64,000 nucleotides of DNA, from the NCBI GenBank assembly GCA_910574475.1, contig CAJTAT010000003.1, positions 407,943 through 471,942 on the forward strand, written 5' to 3'. The stretch is from Clostridia bacterium. GTDB lineage: Bacteria > Bacillota > Clostridia > Lachnospirales > Lachnospiraceae. Made by a program: the position numbers and the translations under genes. This document shows positions 34,256 to 41,620 of this stretch, one piece after another (within the stretch, counting starts at the first letter, position 1; every line of letters starts with the position of its first letter). The notes beneath the pieces are model-generated. The model was given only the letters and a program-made list of their open reading frames with translations, was not told where the DNA came from and ran no database searches.

Positions 34256-36148
34256 TTAGATTCCCAGAGCTGTTCTCTTTTCTTCGATTCGGTCAATCAT
34301 AGCGTCAACCAATTTGTCGATATCCTTCTCTACTGTGTAGGAAGCCTCTACCCAATCCTTAATGCCATGTTTCAAAAGGTTATCAACCTCTGTAGAGCCG
34401 CATACATAAGGATCTACACCCAGGAAAGTGTCAATACCTGTTGCTACTACATAGTTGCCGATTGATACAGCTTTCTCAGACATCCACTCAGGAGCACAGC
34501 CCACAACAGGAACCTGAGAAATGTTCCATCCAGAATCCTTGGCAATATCGGCTGCCAGAATCATCATACGGCTAATGTCCACGCAGGAACCCATATGTAA
34601 TACAGGAGGAATATTGGCCAGCTCACATACTCTCTTTAAGCCTGCGCCGCAAAGCTCCTTGGCCTCTTTGTTCATCAGACCAGCTTTGGCAGCCGCCTGT
34701 GCAGAACATCCTGATGCAATGATGATGATATCATTGGCAATCAGCTTCTTCATCAATTCAATATGTGCAACATCTGGACGAATCTTCGGATTGTTGCAGC
34801 CTACCATGGCAACAGCGCCACGGAGTACACCAGACTTCACACACTCTACCAGTGGCATTGTAGTTCCAGTCTCATCTACATAAGAGTTTGTAACTGTATC
34901 CAGTGTCTTCTTGATAGCTTCTACGGAGTATCCAACTGTTGCTTTCTGTTTCATATCAGGAATATAAACCAGCTCAGGCTTACGATTCTTGAAGTTGTCA
35001 ATGGCCATCTTTACGATTGCCTTTGCATTCTCGCCTGCAGTCTCTGCTGTGAAATGCATAAACTCGGAATCTGGCATCTGTGCAATTTTGGATGTGGTAA
35101 CAAACTTTGTATGGAAGCACTTGCTCAATGGTCCCAAAGCAGGGAAGATACACTGAACATCCACAACAATAGCTTCACAAGCGCCTGTCAACACCACATT
35201 CTCCTGCTGCAGGAAGTTACCAGCCATAGGAATTCCACGGCGCATTGCAACTTCATTGGAGGTACAGCAGACACCAGAAATAGTAATGCCCTTTGCTCCT
35301 ACGCTCTTAGCATATGCGATCATTTCAGGATCATCTGCATACTCACAGATCATCTCAGAGAGTGATGGATCATGTCCATGAACTACAATATTTACATTTT
35401 CAGCTACCATAACGCCCAGGTTCGCTTCTGTGTCGATGGGCTTTGGTGTTCCAAAAAGTACATCTGAGAATTCAGTACCCATCATGGATCCACCCCATCC
35501 ATCACAAAGACCCGTACGCAAAGACTGACGAATCAGCGCTTCAGGCTTGGAGGAACATCCCATATGCGTCATATGTAAAGAACTTGCAACTTCACGGTCA
35601 ATTGCGCGGGGAGCAATTTCCTCTCTCTGCCAAATCTCTTGTGTATGCTGCGGTGCTCTCTTTAAGAATCTCTGATTGCCAAAGGGTTTACCATACTCCA
35701 TAAGGCCCTCAACTGCCACCTCGTGTGCCAGATCATAAATATCCTTGCCCTCTGTCTCAATGCCCCATTCCTTGGCAATACGGATGAGCTTCTCTGGATC
35801 TTTCACCTTGTAATTTCCATCTGGTGCTGTACAGTGCAAAGTGTGGCAGATCTCACGGCCATGATCAGAGTGTGTAGCAGCTCCGCCTGCCGTGAACTTC
35901 AGATAGTTACGTCCTACGATACCGTGTACATCACATCCACAGATACCTCTCGGCGCCTTTGGAGTAATGCGGCAGGGTCCCATAGAACAGATACGGCAGC
36001 AGACACCCTGCTCACCGAACTTACAGTGTGGGGTCTGGTTCTTTACACGAAGCTGCCATGCGTCAGCGCCTACCTTCGCCCCTGTCTCCAACAGTCTGGC
36101 TGTTGCGGCTTCAAATTCTTCCACCGTTGTCAATTTAAAGTCTCCCAT
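34256..36148 (-). CDS. cooS: Anaerobic Ni-Fe carbon monoxide dehydrogenase catalytic subunit
   Basis: A 630-residue CODH that interconverts CO and CO2. N-terminal cysteines for the B/D clusters are in CKFGEQGVCCRICSMGPCR and GICGCDVHG. C-cluster ligands can be followed as HGHDPSLSE (His), ISGVCCTSNEVAM, VQCIFPAL, VGCNNPKI, ASGCSAQAAAK and MGSCVDISRM, and the acid/base Lys is in WMSEKAVSIG. The ATG at 36148 follows TAGGAGG; an in-frame extension to 36190 enters cooC. Close association with acsB, acsC and acsD shows that this is the CODH of the CODH/ACS complex. Confidence 0.96.
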   Translation of the reverse strand: MGDFKLTTVEEFEAATARLLETGAKVGADAWQLRVKNQTPHCKFGEQGVCCRICSMGPCRITPKAPRGICGCDVHGIVGRNYLKFTAGGAATHSDHGREICHTLHCTAPDGNYKVKDPEKLIRIAKEWGIETEGKDIYDLAHEVAVEGLMEYGKPFGNQRFLKRAPQHTQEIWQREEIAPRAIDREVASSLHMTHMGCSSKPEALIRQSLRTGLCDGWGGSMMGTEFSDVLFGTPKPIDTEANLGVMVAENVNIVVHGHDPSLSEMICEYADDPEMIAYAKSVGAKGITISGVCCTSNEVAMRRGIPMAGNFLQQENVVLTGACEAIVVDVQCIFPALGPLSKCFHTKFVTTSKIAQMPDSEFMHFTAETAGENAKAIVKMAIDNFKNRKPELVYIPDMKQKATVGYSVEAIKKTLDTVTNSYVDETGTTMPLVECVKSGVLRGAVAMVGCNNPKIRPDVAHIELMKKLIANDIIIIASGCSAQAAAKAGLMNKEAKELCGAGLKRVCELANIPPVLHMGSCVDISRMMILAADIAKDSGWNISQVPVVGCAPEWMSEKAVSIGNYVVATGIDTFLGVDPYVCGSTEVDNLLKHGIKDWVEASYTVEKDIDKLVDAMIDRIEEKRTALGI

Positions 36149-36167
36149 TATAAACCTCCTAAAAATT

Positions 36168-36941
36168 TTATGATAAATCAATTTTATCAATCACTTCATA
36201 CAGTGCCTTGCGTACCGGTGAGTCCTCCGGCAACTTAATTGTCGGCACCCCATCGCAGTCAAATTCAAACACTTGCTCATCCTGAGGCACAACTCCCAGC
36301 AAATTCAAACCTTGCTTTTCAATCTCTTCCCTGGTTCCTTCATTCAGTACGCCGCCCGGAGCACGATTGATAATCAGTCCGACACTCTTAGGCTTCAGTC
36401 CACATTCTGGAATCAGCTTCGCAATGCGCCCCACTGCCTGAACGCCTCTTCTGGAACAGTCGCTAACCAGAATAATCGTATCCACCTTTGGCAAAATACC
36501 CCGGCTAATATGTTCCATACCAGCCTCATTATCTACCACTACATACTTGTAGCTTTGAGCATACTTGGAAATCTGAGCTGTCAACAGCCCATTGACAAAA
36601 CAGTAACACCCCTTGCCCTGGGTATGCCCCATCACAAGAAGATCGTAGTCGTCCTCCTCCACTAAGGCAGAGCTAAACTTCATCTCTGCATAATCCTGTT
36701 TGGACATACCCAGTGGAATGGGATTGGAATTGGAAATCTCTGCCTGGGCAATTTCTTCACGAATCTCCCCTAACGTTGTCTCCACTTCCACGCCAAGTAC
36801 TTCGTTCAAGTTGGAATTTGCATCCGCATCTACAGCCAGCACCGGGCCATTTTTCTTTTGACACAAGTATTCAATCAAAAGACCTGTGAGCGTGGTCTTA
36901 CCCACGCCTCCCTTACCAGCTACTGCAATTGTATGTGCCAT
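36168..36941 (-). CDS. cooC: CODH accessory ATPase CooC
   Basis: A 257-residue nickel-insertion ATPase with AVAGKGGVGKTTLTGLLIEY, the CxC motif in GKGCYCFVNGLL, and VVVDNEAGMEHISRGI. CooC dimers bind nickel at the CxC and support C-cluster assembly in CooS, whose gene starts 19 bases downstream. It differs enough from the AcsF-like copy (33425-34186) to suggest that each serves one metalloenzyme. Confidence 0.92.
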   Translation of the reverse strand: MAHTIAVAGKGGVGKTTLTGLLIEYLCQKKNGPVLAVDADANSNLNEVLGVEVETTLGEIREEIAQAEISNSNPIPLGMSKQDYAEMKFSSALVEEDDYDLLVMGHTQGKGCYCFVNGLLTAQISKYAQSYKYVVVDNEAGMEHISRGILPKVDTIILVSDCSRRGVQAVGRIAKLIPECGLKPKSVGLIINRAPGGVLNEGTREEIEKQGLNLLGVVPQDEQVFEFDCDGVPTIKLPEDSPVRKALYEVIDKIDLS

Positions 36942-36979
36942 GTGTCATCTCTCCTAAAATTAATCAATCATGTCTTAGT

Positions 36980-37900
36980 CTAAACAAGTGTATGGAGCCC
37001 GCATCCTTCAATAATCTCAGAAACTGCCTCTGACTTATTCAAAGCATACAGATGGATTCCGTGAACCCCAAGAGCCCGATACTTGTCAATCTGCTTAATT
37101 GTATATTCAATTCCCGCTTTCCTAAAGTCCGCCTTCTTCTGCTCCAATGCATCATCAAAGGGCTCTTTGTCAAAAGGATTTGGGAAAATCCAGTATTTAG
37201 AAATCAGACGGGAAAGTTCTCTCTCCATTACACAGCCATTTCGGGAAAGGGCCATGTTGATGGTAGCTGCCTGATCAAGAATCGGCATAATGCCCACATC
37301 GATTGGCATGGTAATACCTGCTTTATGAATCTTGTCCAGCCAGCGGTCAAACTGTTCCATATCCCAGCAAAGCTGTGTCATGATATAGTCTGCTCCGTTA
37401 TCCTGCTTCTGCTTTAGAACTGCAATATCAGAATCCAGGCTGCGGCAGGCGATATGGCCTTCAGGAGAGCCTGCAACTGCAATCTCAAACTGATCGCCAA
37501 ACTCCTTACGGATAAAAGCAACCAGGTCTGTAGCATAATCAAAGTCTCCACATGTAGTAGTTTCGCCTCTGGGAATGTCACCGCGAAGGGCCAATATATG
37601 ATCCACACCCTCGTCCAGATACTGCTGAAGCTGATCCTTGATTCCTTCTCTGGTATTCTTAATCAAAGTAAAATGTGTTACCGGTATGGTTCCTGCCTGC
37701 TTCACCATCTGGAGAACTTCTCTGTTCTTCCCCACGTTGGTTCCGCCTGCACCATATGTACAGGAAATATACTCCGGCTTAAACTTACACAGTTCCTCCA
37801 ACACCTTGGGCAGTTTTTCCATCCCCACATCTGTCTTGGGGGGAAACACCTCAAAAGATAGCGTCTCATGCTGCCTCATTACCTCTGCCAACCTTACCAT
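36980..37900 (-). CDS. metF: 5,10-methylenetetrahydrofolate reductase
   Basis: A 306-residue flavin TIM-barrel enzyme reducing methylene-THF to methyl-THF, the donor for AcsE. Family segments are TLSFEVFPPKTDVGMEKLP, YGAGGTNVGKNREVL, ILALRGDIPRG, VAGSPEGH, ITQLCWDMEQF-type TQLCWD and VDVGIMPILDQ-type PIDVGIMPI. It lacks a neighbouring metV or rnfC2 gene in this window, so either MetV lies elsewhere or this MetF works with another electron donor. GGAGG precedes the ATG. The 129-base gap to cooT holds tandem TTCTCTCTAAG repeats. Confidence 0.93.
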   Translation of the reverse strand: MVRLAEVMRQHETLSFEVFPPKTDVGMEKLPKVLEELCKFKPEYISCTYGAGGTNVGKNREVLQMVKQAGTIPVTHFTLIKNTREGIKDQLQQYLDEGVDHILALRGDIPRGETTTCGDFDYATDLVAFIRKEFGDQFEIAVAGSPEGHIACRSLDSDIAVLKQKQDNGADYIMTQLCWDMEQFDRWLDKIHKAGITMPIDVGIMPILDQAATINMALSRNGCVMERELSRLISKYWIFPNPFDKEPFDDALEQKKADFRKAGIEYTIKQIDKYRALGVHGIHLYALNKSEAVSEIIEGCGLHTLV

Positions 37901-38029
37901 TTTTAACCAACCTCCATCTCATAATATTTTCAATCTCATGTCTGACCATAAATCATCGTCATAACATCAAAATTGTTCTCTCTAAGTTCTCTCTCTAAGT
38001 TTTCTCTCTCAATTGTTAGGCTTTTGTTT

Positions 38030-38224
38030 TCAAGCAGAAGGACAATCCAGCTTTACTACTGAACCAGTCAAATCCACAAAGGATATGGATCCCTCAATGA
38101 CAGTCTCAGCTCCCATTATATCAACCAGCCGGACACTATGACCCTCTACATAAATTTTGCTGACATTTTTCAAAACAACTTCTTCTGTATCCTCTGTTGT
38201 CTTATAAACAGTCGCCAAACACAT
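38030..38224 (-). CDS. cooT: CooT family nickel-binding protein
   Basis: A 64-residue protein starting MCLATVYK, where Cys2 is the nickel ligand of CooT dimers. The rest (VVLKNVSKIYVEGHSVRLVD, SISFVDLTGSVVKLDC) fits the small SH3-like beta fold. CooT takes part in nickel delivery to CODH in Rhodospirillum rubrum. GGAGG lies before the ATG. It is encoded between the His-rich protein and metF in the same operon. Confidence 0.9.
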   Translation of the reverse strand: MCLATVYKTTEDTEEVVLKNVSKIYVEGHSVRLVDIMGAETVIEGSISFVDLTGSVVKLDCPSA

Positions 38225-38304
38225 AGTATTCTGCCTCCTTTTCCAGTCATACCAAGCTATTCTCTGTTACCCAAATATATACCAGGGACCGCCTGTAACC
38301 TCTC

Positions 38305-38688
38305 TTATTTTACAAGAGACAAAGCAACGCTCAGGTATAAGTTTCCCTTATCAAAGTTCTCTACAGCCTTTTCAATCTGCATGGCAGCTTCATCCTTTCC
38401 TGCCGCCCGTATCTGTTTTGCCACTTCCAAAAGCTCTGCTGCATGATGCTTATTATGTTCTAGCATGTAGGCAAGAATTGCTTCCTGCTCGTTGGCCGGT
38501 CTATCCTGCTGTTGGCATCCACCACAGCCCTCACAGCTTCCATGACTATGACTATGCTCATGGTGCTCATGAGTGTGAGTATGCACATTCTCATGACCTG
38601 GCTCATGGTTGTGCTCGTGTGTATGTGTATATTCATGGGTGTGCTCATGGTTGTGGCCATGTGCATGTTCTCCTTCTACGATATGCAT
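38305..38688 (-). CDS. His-rich putative nickel storage or chaperone protein of the acs operon
   Basis: A 127-residue protein with 20 histidines among its first 49 residues, mostly in H-x-H steps, then a CEGCGGC motif (Cys52, Cys55, Cys58). The rest is a helical domain (residues about 66-127: NEQEAILAYMLEHNKHHAAE, then LLEVAKQIRAAGKDEAAMQ). It is first in the acs operon, next to cooT. I infer a nickel reservoir or chaperone comparable in role, not necessarily in ancestry, to CooJ or the His-rich parts of HypB and SlyD. Zinc or cobalt binding is equally possible by sequence. GGAGAG precedes the ATG. Confidence 0.75.
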   Translation of the reverse strand: MHIVEGEHAHGHNHEHTHEYTHTHEHNHEPGHENVHTHTHEHHEHSHSHGSCEGCGGCQQQDRPANEQEAILAYMLEHNKHHAAELLEVAKQIRAAGKDEAAMQIEKAVENFDKGNLYLSVALSLVK

Positions 38689-38746
38689 CCTACTCTCTCC
38701 TTTACTCTATTCATAATACTGTTAATTTCCTGACAAACTTGTTTTT

Positions 38747-38775
38747 ATTATACCCCACACAGGGGATTTTATCAA
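38747..38775 (-). promoter_or_regulatory. Main promoter of the acs operon
   Basis: On the minus strand TTGATA (38775-38770) and TATAAT (38752-38747) are exactly 17 bases apart, about 58 bases before the His-rich start codon. The near-consensus sequence suggests strong constitutive transcription. Confidence 0.75.
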
Positions 38776-38827
38776 GTTCATTTTCTTCCTTTTCCCTGAT
38801 AGAATTGCTTTTTTTTTCGTACATTCT

Positions 38828-38932
38828 TACCCTCAGTGTGCAAAGGGACACACGGTTCTGCACCACAGATTTGCGATTCTGCTACGTTACTGTCGCTCGG
38901 CGTACGTCCAGGGTACCCTCAGTGTACAAAGG
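38828..38932 (-). repeat. Dispersed intergenic repeat, copy B, with a duplicated end
   Basis: Bases 38828-38882 are the second copy of the 55-nt repeat (copy A at 18365-18419). Its outer end, ACCCTCAGTGTGCAAAGG (38829-38846), recurs with one change at 38915-38932. Between them, TCGGCGTACGTCCAG (38897-38911) is the exact reverse complement of 45630-45644. This accounts for much of the 340-base gap between the acs operon promoter and the aroE-like gene. Confidence 0.7.
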
Positions 38933-39043
38933 AGAATTACTGCTGATTGACTTTCATCCAAAACTCTAGTACCATAAGCACAGCTTCATATTTACCCTTA
39001 ACAGACAATTCTAGGTATCACAATCTTTATGGAGGACTCAAAA

Positions 39044-39913
39044 TTGAAACTTGCTATCACTGGTCATACAAAGCTGACTGCCCTTTTAGGCAGTCCTGTA
39101 GCTCACAGCATTTCTCCCGCTATGCACAATGAAGCATTTGAGCAGCTAGGTTTGAATTATGCCTACCTGGCATTTGATGTGACAGAGGAGACTTTTCTAA
39201 AAGCAGTGGATGGTCTGACAGCCATGGGCGTCGCAGGCTGGAATTGTACTATGCCTTTAAAACGGTTCATGTTTCAGAGGGTGGACCAGCTCTCCGACAT
39301 GGCCCTTCTAACTGGAGCTGTAAATACAGTCGTCAATCAAAACGGAGTTCTCTACGGGGACAACACAGACGGATATGGCTTTATGCAGGCTATGGCTGAC
39401 GCCGGTTTTCATGCTTTTGGCAAAAAGCTTACCATCCTGGGTTCCGGCGGAGCTGCTGCCGCTATCATCGCCCAGGCATCCCTGGACGGGGTAGAGGCTA
39501 TTGATATCTTTTCCCGTTCTTCCAGCGCCTCCACACAATTGATTGCACAGGAAGCAGAGTTAATACGCCTCAAAACCTCCTGTAGGCTTACCATGTATGA
39601 TTTAGGAGATCAGTCACGTCTCAAACAAAGCCTGGAGGAAAGCTACTGTCTTATCAATGCTTCCTCTGTAGGTATGTCTCCCAGGGAAAATGCTTCCCTG
39701 ATTACCGATCTTTCTATGTTTCCTCGAGGCTTAATCGTAGGAGACGTTATCTACAATCCCAGGGAAACCCTTCTGCTCAAGCTTGCCCAGGAAGCTGGTT
39801 GTCCCACCTTTAATGGACTCTATATGCTGCTCCATCAGGGGGCAAAGGCCTTTGAACTGTGGACTGGACAAAAGATGCCTGTAGAACATATTCGGGAAAA
39901 ATATTTTCAGTAG
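39044..39913 (+). CDS. aroE: Shikimate dehydrogenase-like protein
   Basis: A 289-residue NADP-dependent dehydrogenase. Residues for substrate binding are in GSPVAHSISPAMHNEAF, the catalytic Lys is in NCTMPLKRF, and the Asn-Asp pair is in GDNTDGYGF. The nucleotide motif is ILGSGGAAAAI, and the C-terminal FNGLYMLLHQGAKAFELWTG is typical. GGAGG at 39031-39035 lies 8 bases before TTG 39044, which I prefer over the ATG at 39029 that overlaps the site. No other aro gene is adjacent, so it may be the housekeeping AroE or a quinate/shikimate paralogue (YdiB type). Confidence 0.85.
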   Translation: MKLAITGHTKLTALLGSPVAHSISPAMHNEAFEQLGLNYAYLAFDVTEETFLKAVDGLTAMGVAGWNCTMPLKRFMFQRVDQLSDMALLTGAVNTVVNQNGVLYGDNTDGYGFMQAMADAGFHAFGKKLTILGSGGAAAAIIAQASLDGVEAIDIFSRSSSASTQLIAQEAELIRLKTSCRLTMYDLGDQSRLKQSLEESYCLINASSVGMSPRENASLITDLSMFPRGLIVGDVIYNPRETLLLKLAQEAGCPTFNGLYMLLHQGAKAFELWTGQKMPVEHIREKYFQ

Positions 39914-40016
39914 TTATTCTGTTTTACTCTCCGCCAGCAGATAATCGTATACTACTTTGTCCGCTGAAGGTAATCATAGCGGATTATGAAGGTTTGATCC
40001 AGTCACAAGATATGGA

Positions 40017-40057
40017 AAATCCCTTTTACCTGCCAAATACAGGAAAAAGGGATTTTT
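40017..40057. terminator. Bidirectional terminator between aroE and the hemerythrin gene
   Basis: AAATCCCTTTT and AAAAGGGATTTT form the stem with an ACCTG/CAGG inner part, followed by T-runs on both strands. Confidence 0.8.
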
Positions 40058-40066
40058 TCATGGAAT

Positions 40067-40492
40067 TTACATGAGATCTGGATTATTGCGCATATTCTTA
40101 TATTCTGCCACAGAGCGGTCAAAACCTTTGATATGGTAATATAACCACTGGGTCACATTTTTATTCACCTGCTCCACAAACTCGTCAGTAGGCCCTTCCT
40201 GATCCTCCAGCATTTCAAACAGATCTTTTACCACCTGGCGCAGCTCTTCATGCTTTTCTTTATGCTCCTTAATGCCTGGGTAACTTATCTCTTCCTGAAG
40301 CTTCTCCTCTGCTGAAAAATGAAAATCTGTGTAATCAGCCAGATAATTCAGCGTCTTTAAAGCAGCCATTTTTCCATCCCGCTTCTCACAGACCTCCAAG
40401 AGACCATTGATCCGCTCGATCAGCTCTTTATGCTGGGAGTCGATCAGCTCATCTCCTGTCACTAAATTCTCGTCAAACTCTGCATAAACCAT
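40067..40492 (-). CDS. Bacteriohemerythrin
   Basis: A 141-residue four-helix protein with the di-iron ligand pattern of hemerythrins: His in DSQHKELIER, His and Glu in FHFSAEEKLQ, two His in IKEHKEKHEEL, and His plus Asp in YHIKGFDRSV. It binds O2, NO or similar ligands reversibly; in anaerobes it can act as oxygen scavenger or sensor. It follows a CheY gene on the same strand across a fold-back repeat, as the last gene of the FapA-CheX-CheY group. Confidence 0.92.
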   Translation of the reverse strand: MVYAEFDENLVTGDELIDSQHKELIERINGLLEVCEKRDGKMAALKTLNYLADYTDFHFSAEEKLQEEISYPGIKEHKEKHEELRQVVKDLFEMLEDQEGPTDEFVEQVNKNVTQWLYYHIKGFDRSVAEYKNMRNNPDLM

Positions 40493-40508
40493 TGTTTTTT
40501 CCTCCTAT

Positions 40509-40659
40509 TTTTAAGTTCCGCTACGGCCCTTTCAGCGCACGGGATCTAGAACTAATTTACAGCCACTGAAACATGTGTCTGTAAATTGTTCTGTGCACTG
40601 TTTGGGCCTTCGCTGTTTTAAGTTCCGCTACGGCCCTTTCAGCGCACGGGATCTAGAAC
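40509..40659. repeat. MITE-like fold-back element with a duplicated 44-bp arm
   Basis: A 44-base segment (TTTTAAGTTCCGCTACGGCC... to ...GATCTAGAAC) is present identically at 40509-40552 and 40616-40659. The middle contains AATTTACAG/CTGTAAATT and the outer GAAC/GTTC, GCAC/GTGC and GGCCC/GGGCC pairs, so 40525-40608 can fold into one long imperfect hairpin. It fills the interval between hemerythrin and cheY genes. No coding potential or target duplications were noticed. Confidence 0.75.
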
Positions 40660-40672
40660 AAATTTGTATTTG

Positions 40673-41038
40673 TCACTCAGATAATACATGCTCCAGAGTG
40701 GTTAAGATCTGTTCCCGCTCGAAGGGCTTATAAATAAACGCTTTCGCGCCAATAGCTTTCGCTTCATTGATGGTATCATCATAGGCCAGAGAGGACAGCA
40801 TTACAATCTTTGCGTTTGGGTGATCTTCTATAATTTCTCTGGCTGCTTCCAGGCCGTCAATGCCAGGCATCACAATATCCATCATTACCAAATCTGGAGC
40901 AATCTCTCCATACTGGGCAACAGCCGTCTCTCCATCTTGGCAGTATGCAACGACTTCATAGTCCGTTCCTTCCAATACTTTTTTAATCTGTAATTGAAGC
41001 ATTCGCGAGTCGTCCACTACCATGATATTTTTTCCCAT
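40673..41038 (-). CDS. CheY-like single-domain response regulator
   Basis: A 121-residue receiver with acidic pocket VVDDSRML, phosphoacceptor Asp in LVMMDIVMPGIDGLEAA, switch Ser in VMLSSLAYDD and Lys in FIYKPFEREQIL. No output domain. It lies downstream of a CheX-like gene, whose product would dephosphorylate it, suggesting a closed phospho-signalling pair. AGGAGA supports the ATG at 41038; two ATGs a few codons upstream are in the ribosome binding site region. Confidence 0.9.
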   Translation of the reverse strand: MGKNIMVVDDSRMLQLQIKKVLEGTDYEVVAYCQDGETAVAQYGEIAPDLVMMDIVMPGIDGLEAAREIIEDHPNAKIVMLSSLAYDDTINEAKAIGAKAFIYKPFEREQILTTLEHVLSE

Positions 41039-41137
41039 CATATATCTCCTCATTTCAATTAAAGTTTATCTCCATAGAAATTATGGAGGTTAATTTAGAA
41101 TTCTTTATCACTCTTGCCTTAAGTCCTTTCACATAAC

Positions 41138-41620
41138 CTACACAGGCATGTGGTAAGTTAATTGCGCGTCTTCATTCTGATCGCTAAAATAATGGAGCAC
41201 AAATTGATTTTTATGATTCTCTGGTTCATATCGTCCGCGATAAAAACTAGGTATACGAAAACGGGACGCTATCTTTGTCGCCTGAAACAATTTGGATGCT
41301 ATATTCCCACAGAGCACATTAAAATATTCCTTGCTAAAATCTTCTATATCCTGGGAAGAAACTTCTTCTTCCTCCATGATATTTTGAGTTAATCTGATAA
41401 ATAAAGAGGTCTCTACACAAAGAGATAAGCTGAAATGAAACCCTCTCTCAAAAACAGTATACACTGTACAGAGATCCTTCCCAGAAGAAACTTCACCTTC
41501 ATATAATCGTATCCCAGCTACCTTTTCCGTCACTTCCTTTGTAATATGATCAAACAATTCTATCAATTTTTCTTGAGACATAACAGTCTCCACAGTAACA
41601 TCCCCTTTCAAACTAAACAT
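41138..41620 (-). CDS. CheX-like CheY-P phosphatase
   Basis: A 160-residue protein with the single-domain CheX/CheC fold. The segment DFSKEYFNVLCGNIASKLF matches the conserved E-x2-N helix of CheX phosphatases (Glu and Asn acting in dephosphorylation). Upstream residues SLKGDVTVETVM are typical for chemotaxis-phosphatase starts. The ATG at 41620 overlaps the stop codon of the upstream FapA gene (TAATG), so translation is coupled; a reading to 41662 lies inside that gene. In a genome segment without flagellar genes it may serve non-motility signalling. Confidence 0.78.
   Translation of the reverse strand: MFSLKGDVTVETVMSQEKLIELFDHITKEVTEKVAGIRLYEGEVSSGKDLCTVYTVFERGFHFSLSLCVETSLFIRLTQNIMEEEEVSSQDIEDFSKEYFNVLCGNIASKLFQATKIASRFRIPSFYRGRYEPENHKNQFVLHYFSDQNEDAQLTYHMPV

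Noticed and set aside
38418..38969. A plus-strand frame through the His-rich gene and an apparent tandem DNA repeat there
   Set aside because: The repetition is explained by His-x-His coding on the minus strand, which has promoter, ribosome binding site and an ordinary helical C-terminus. It is not a CRISPR array or satellite.
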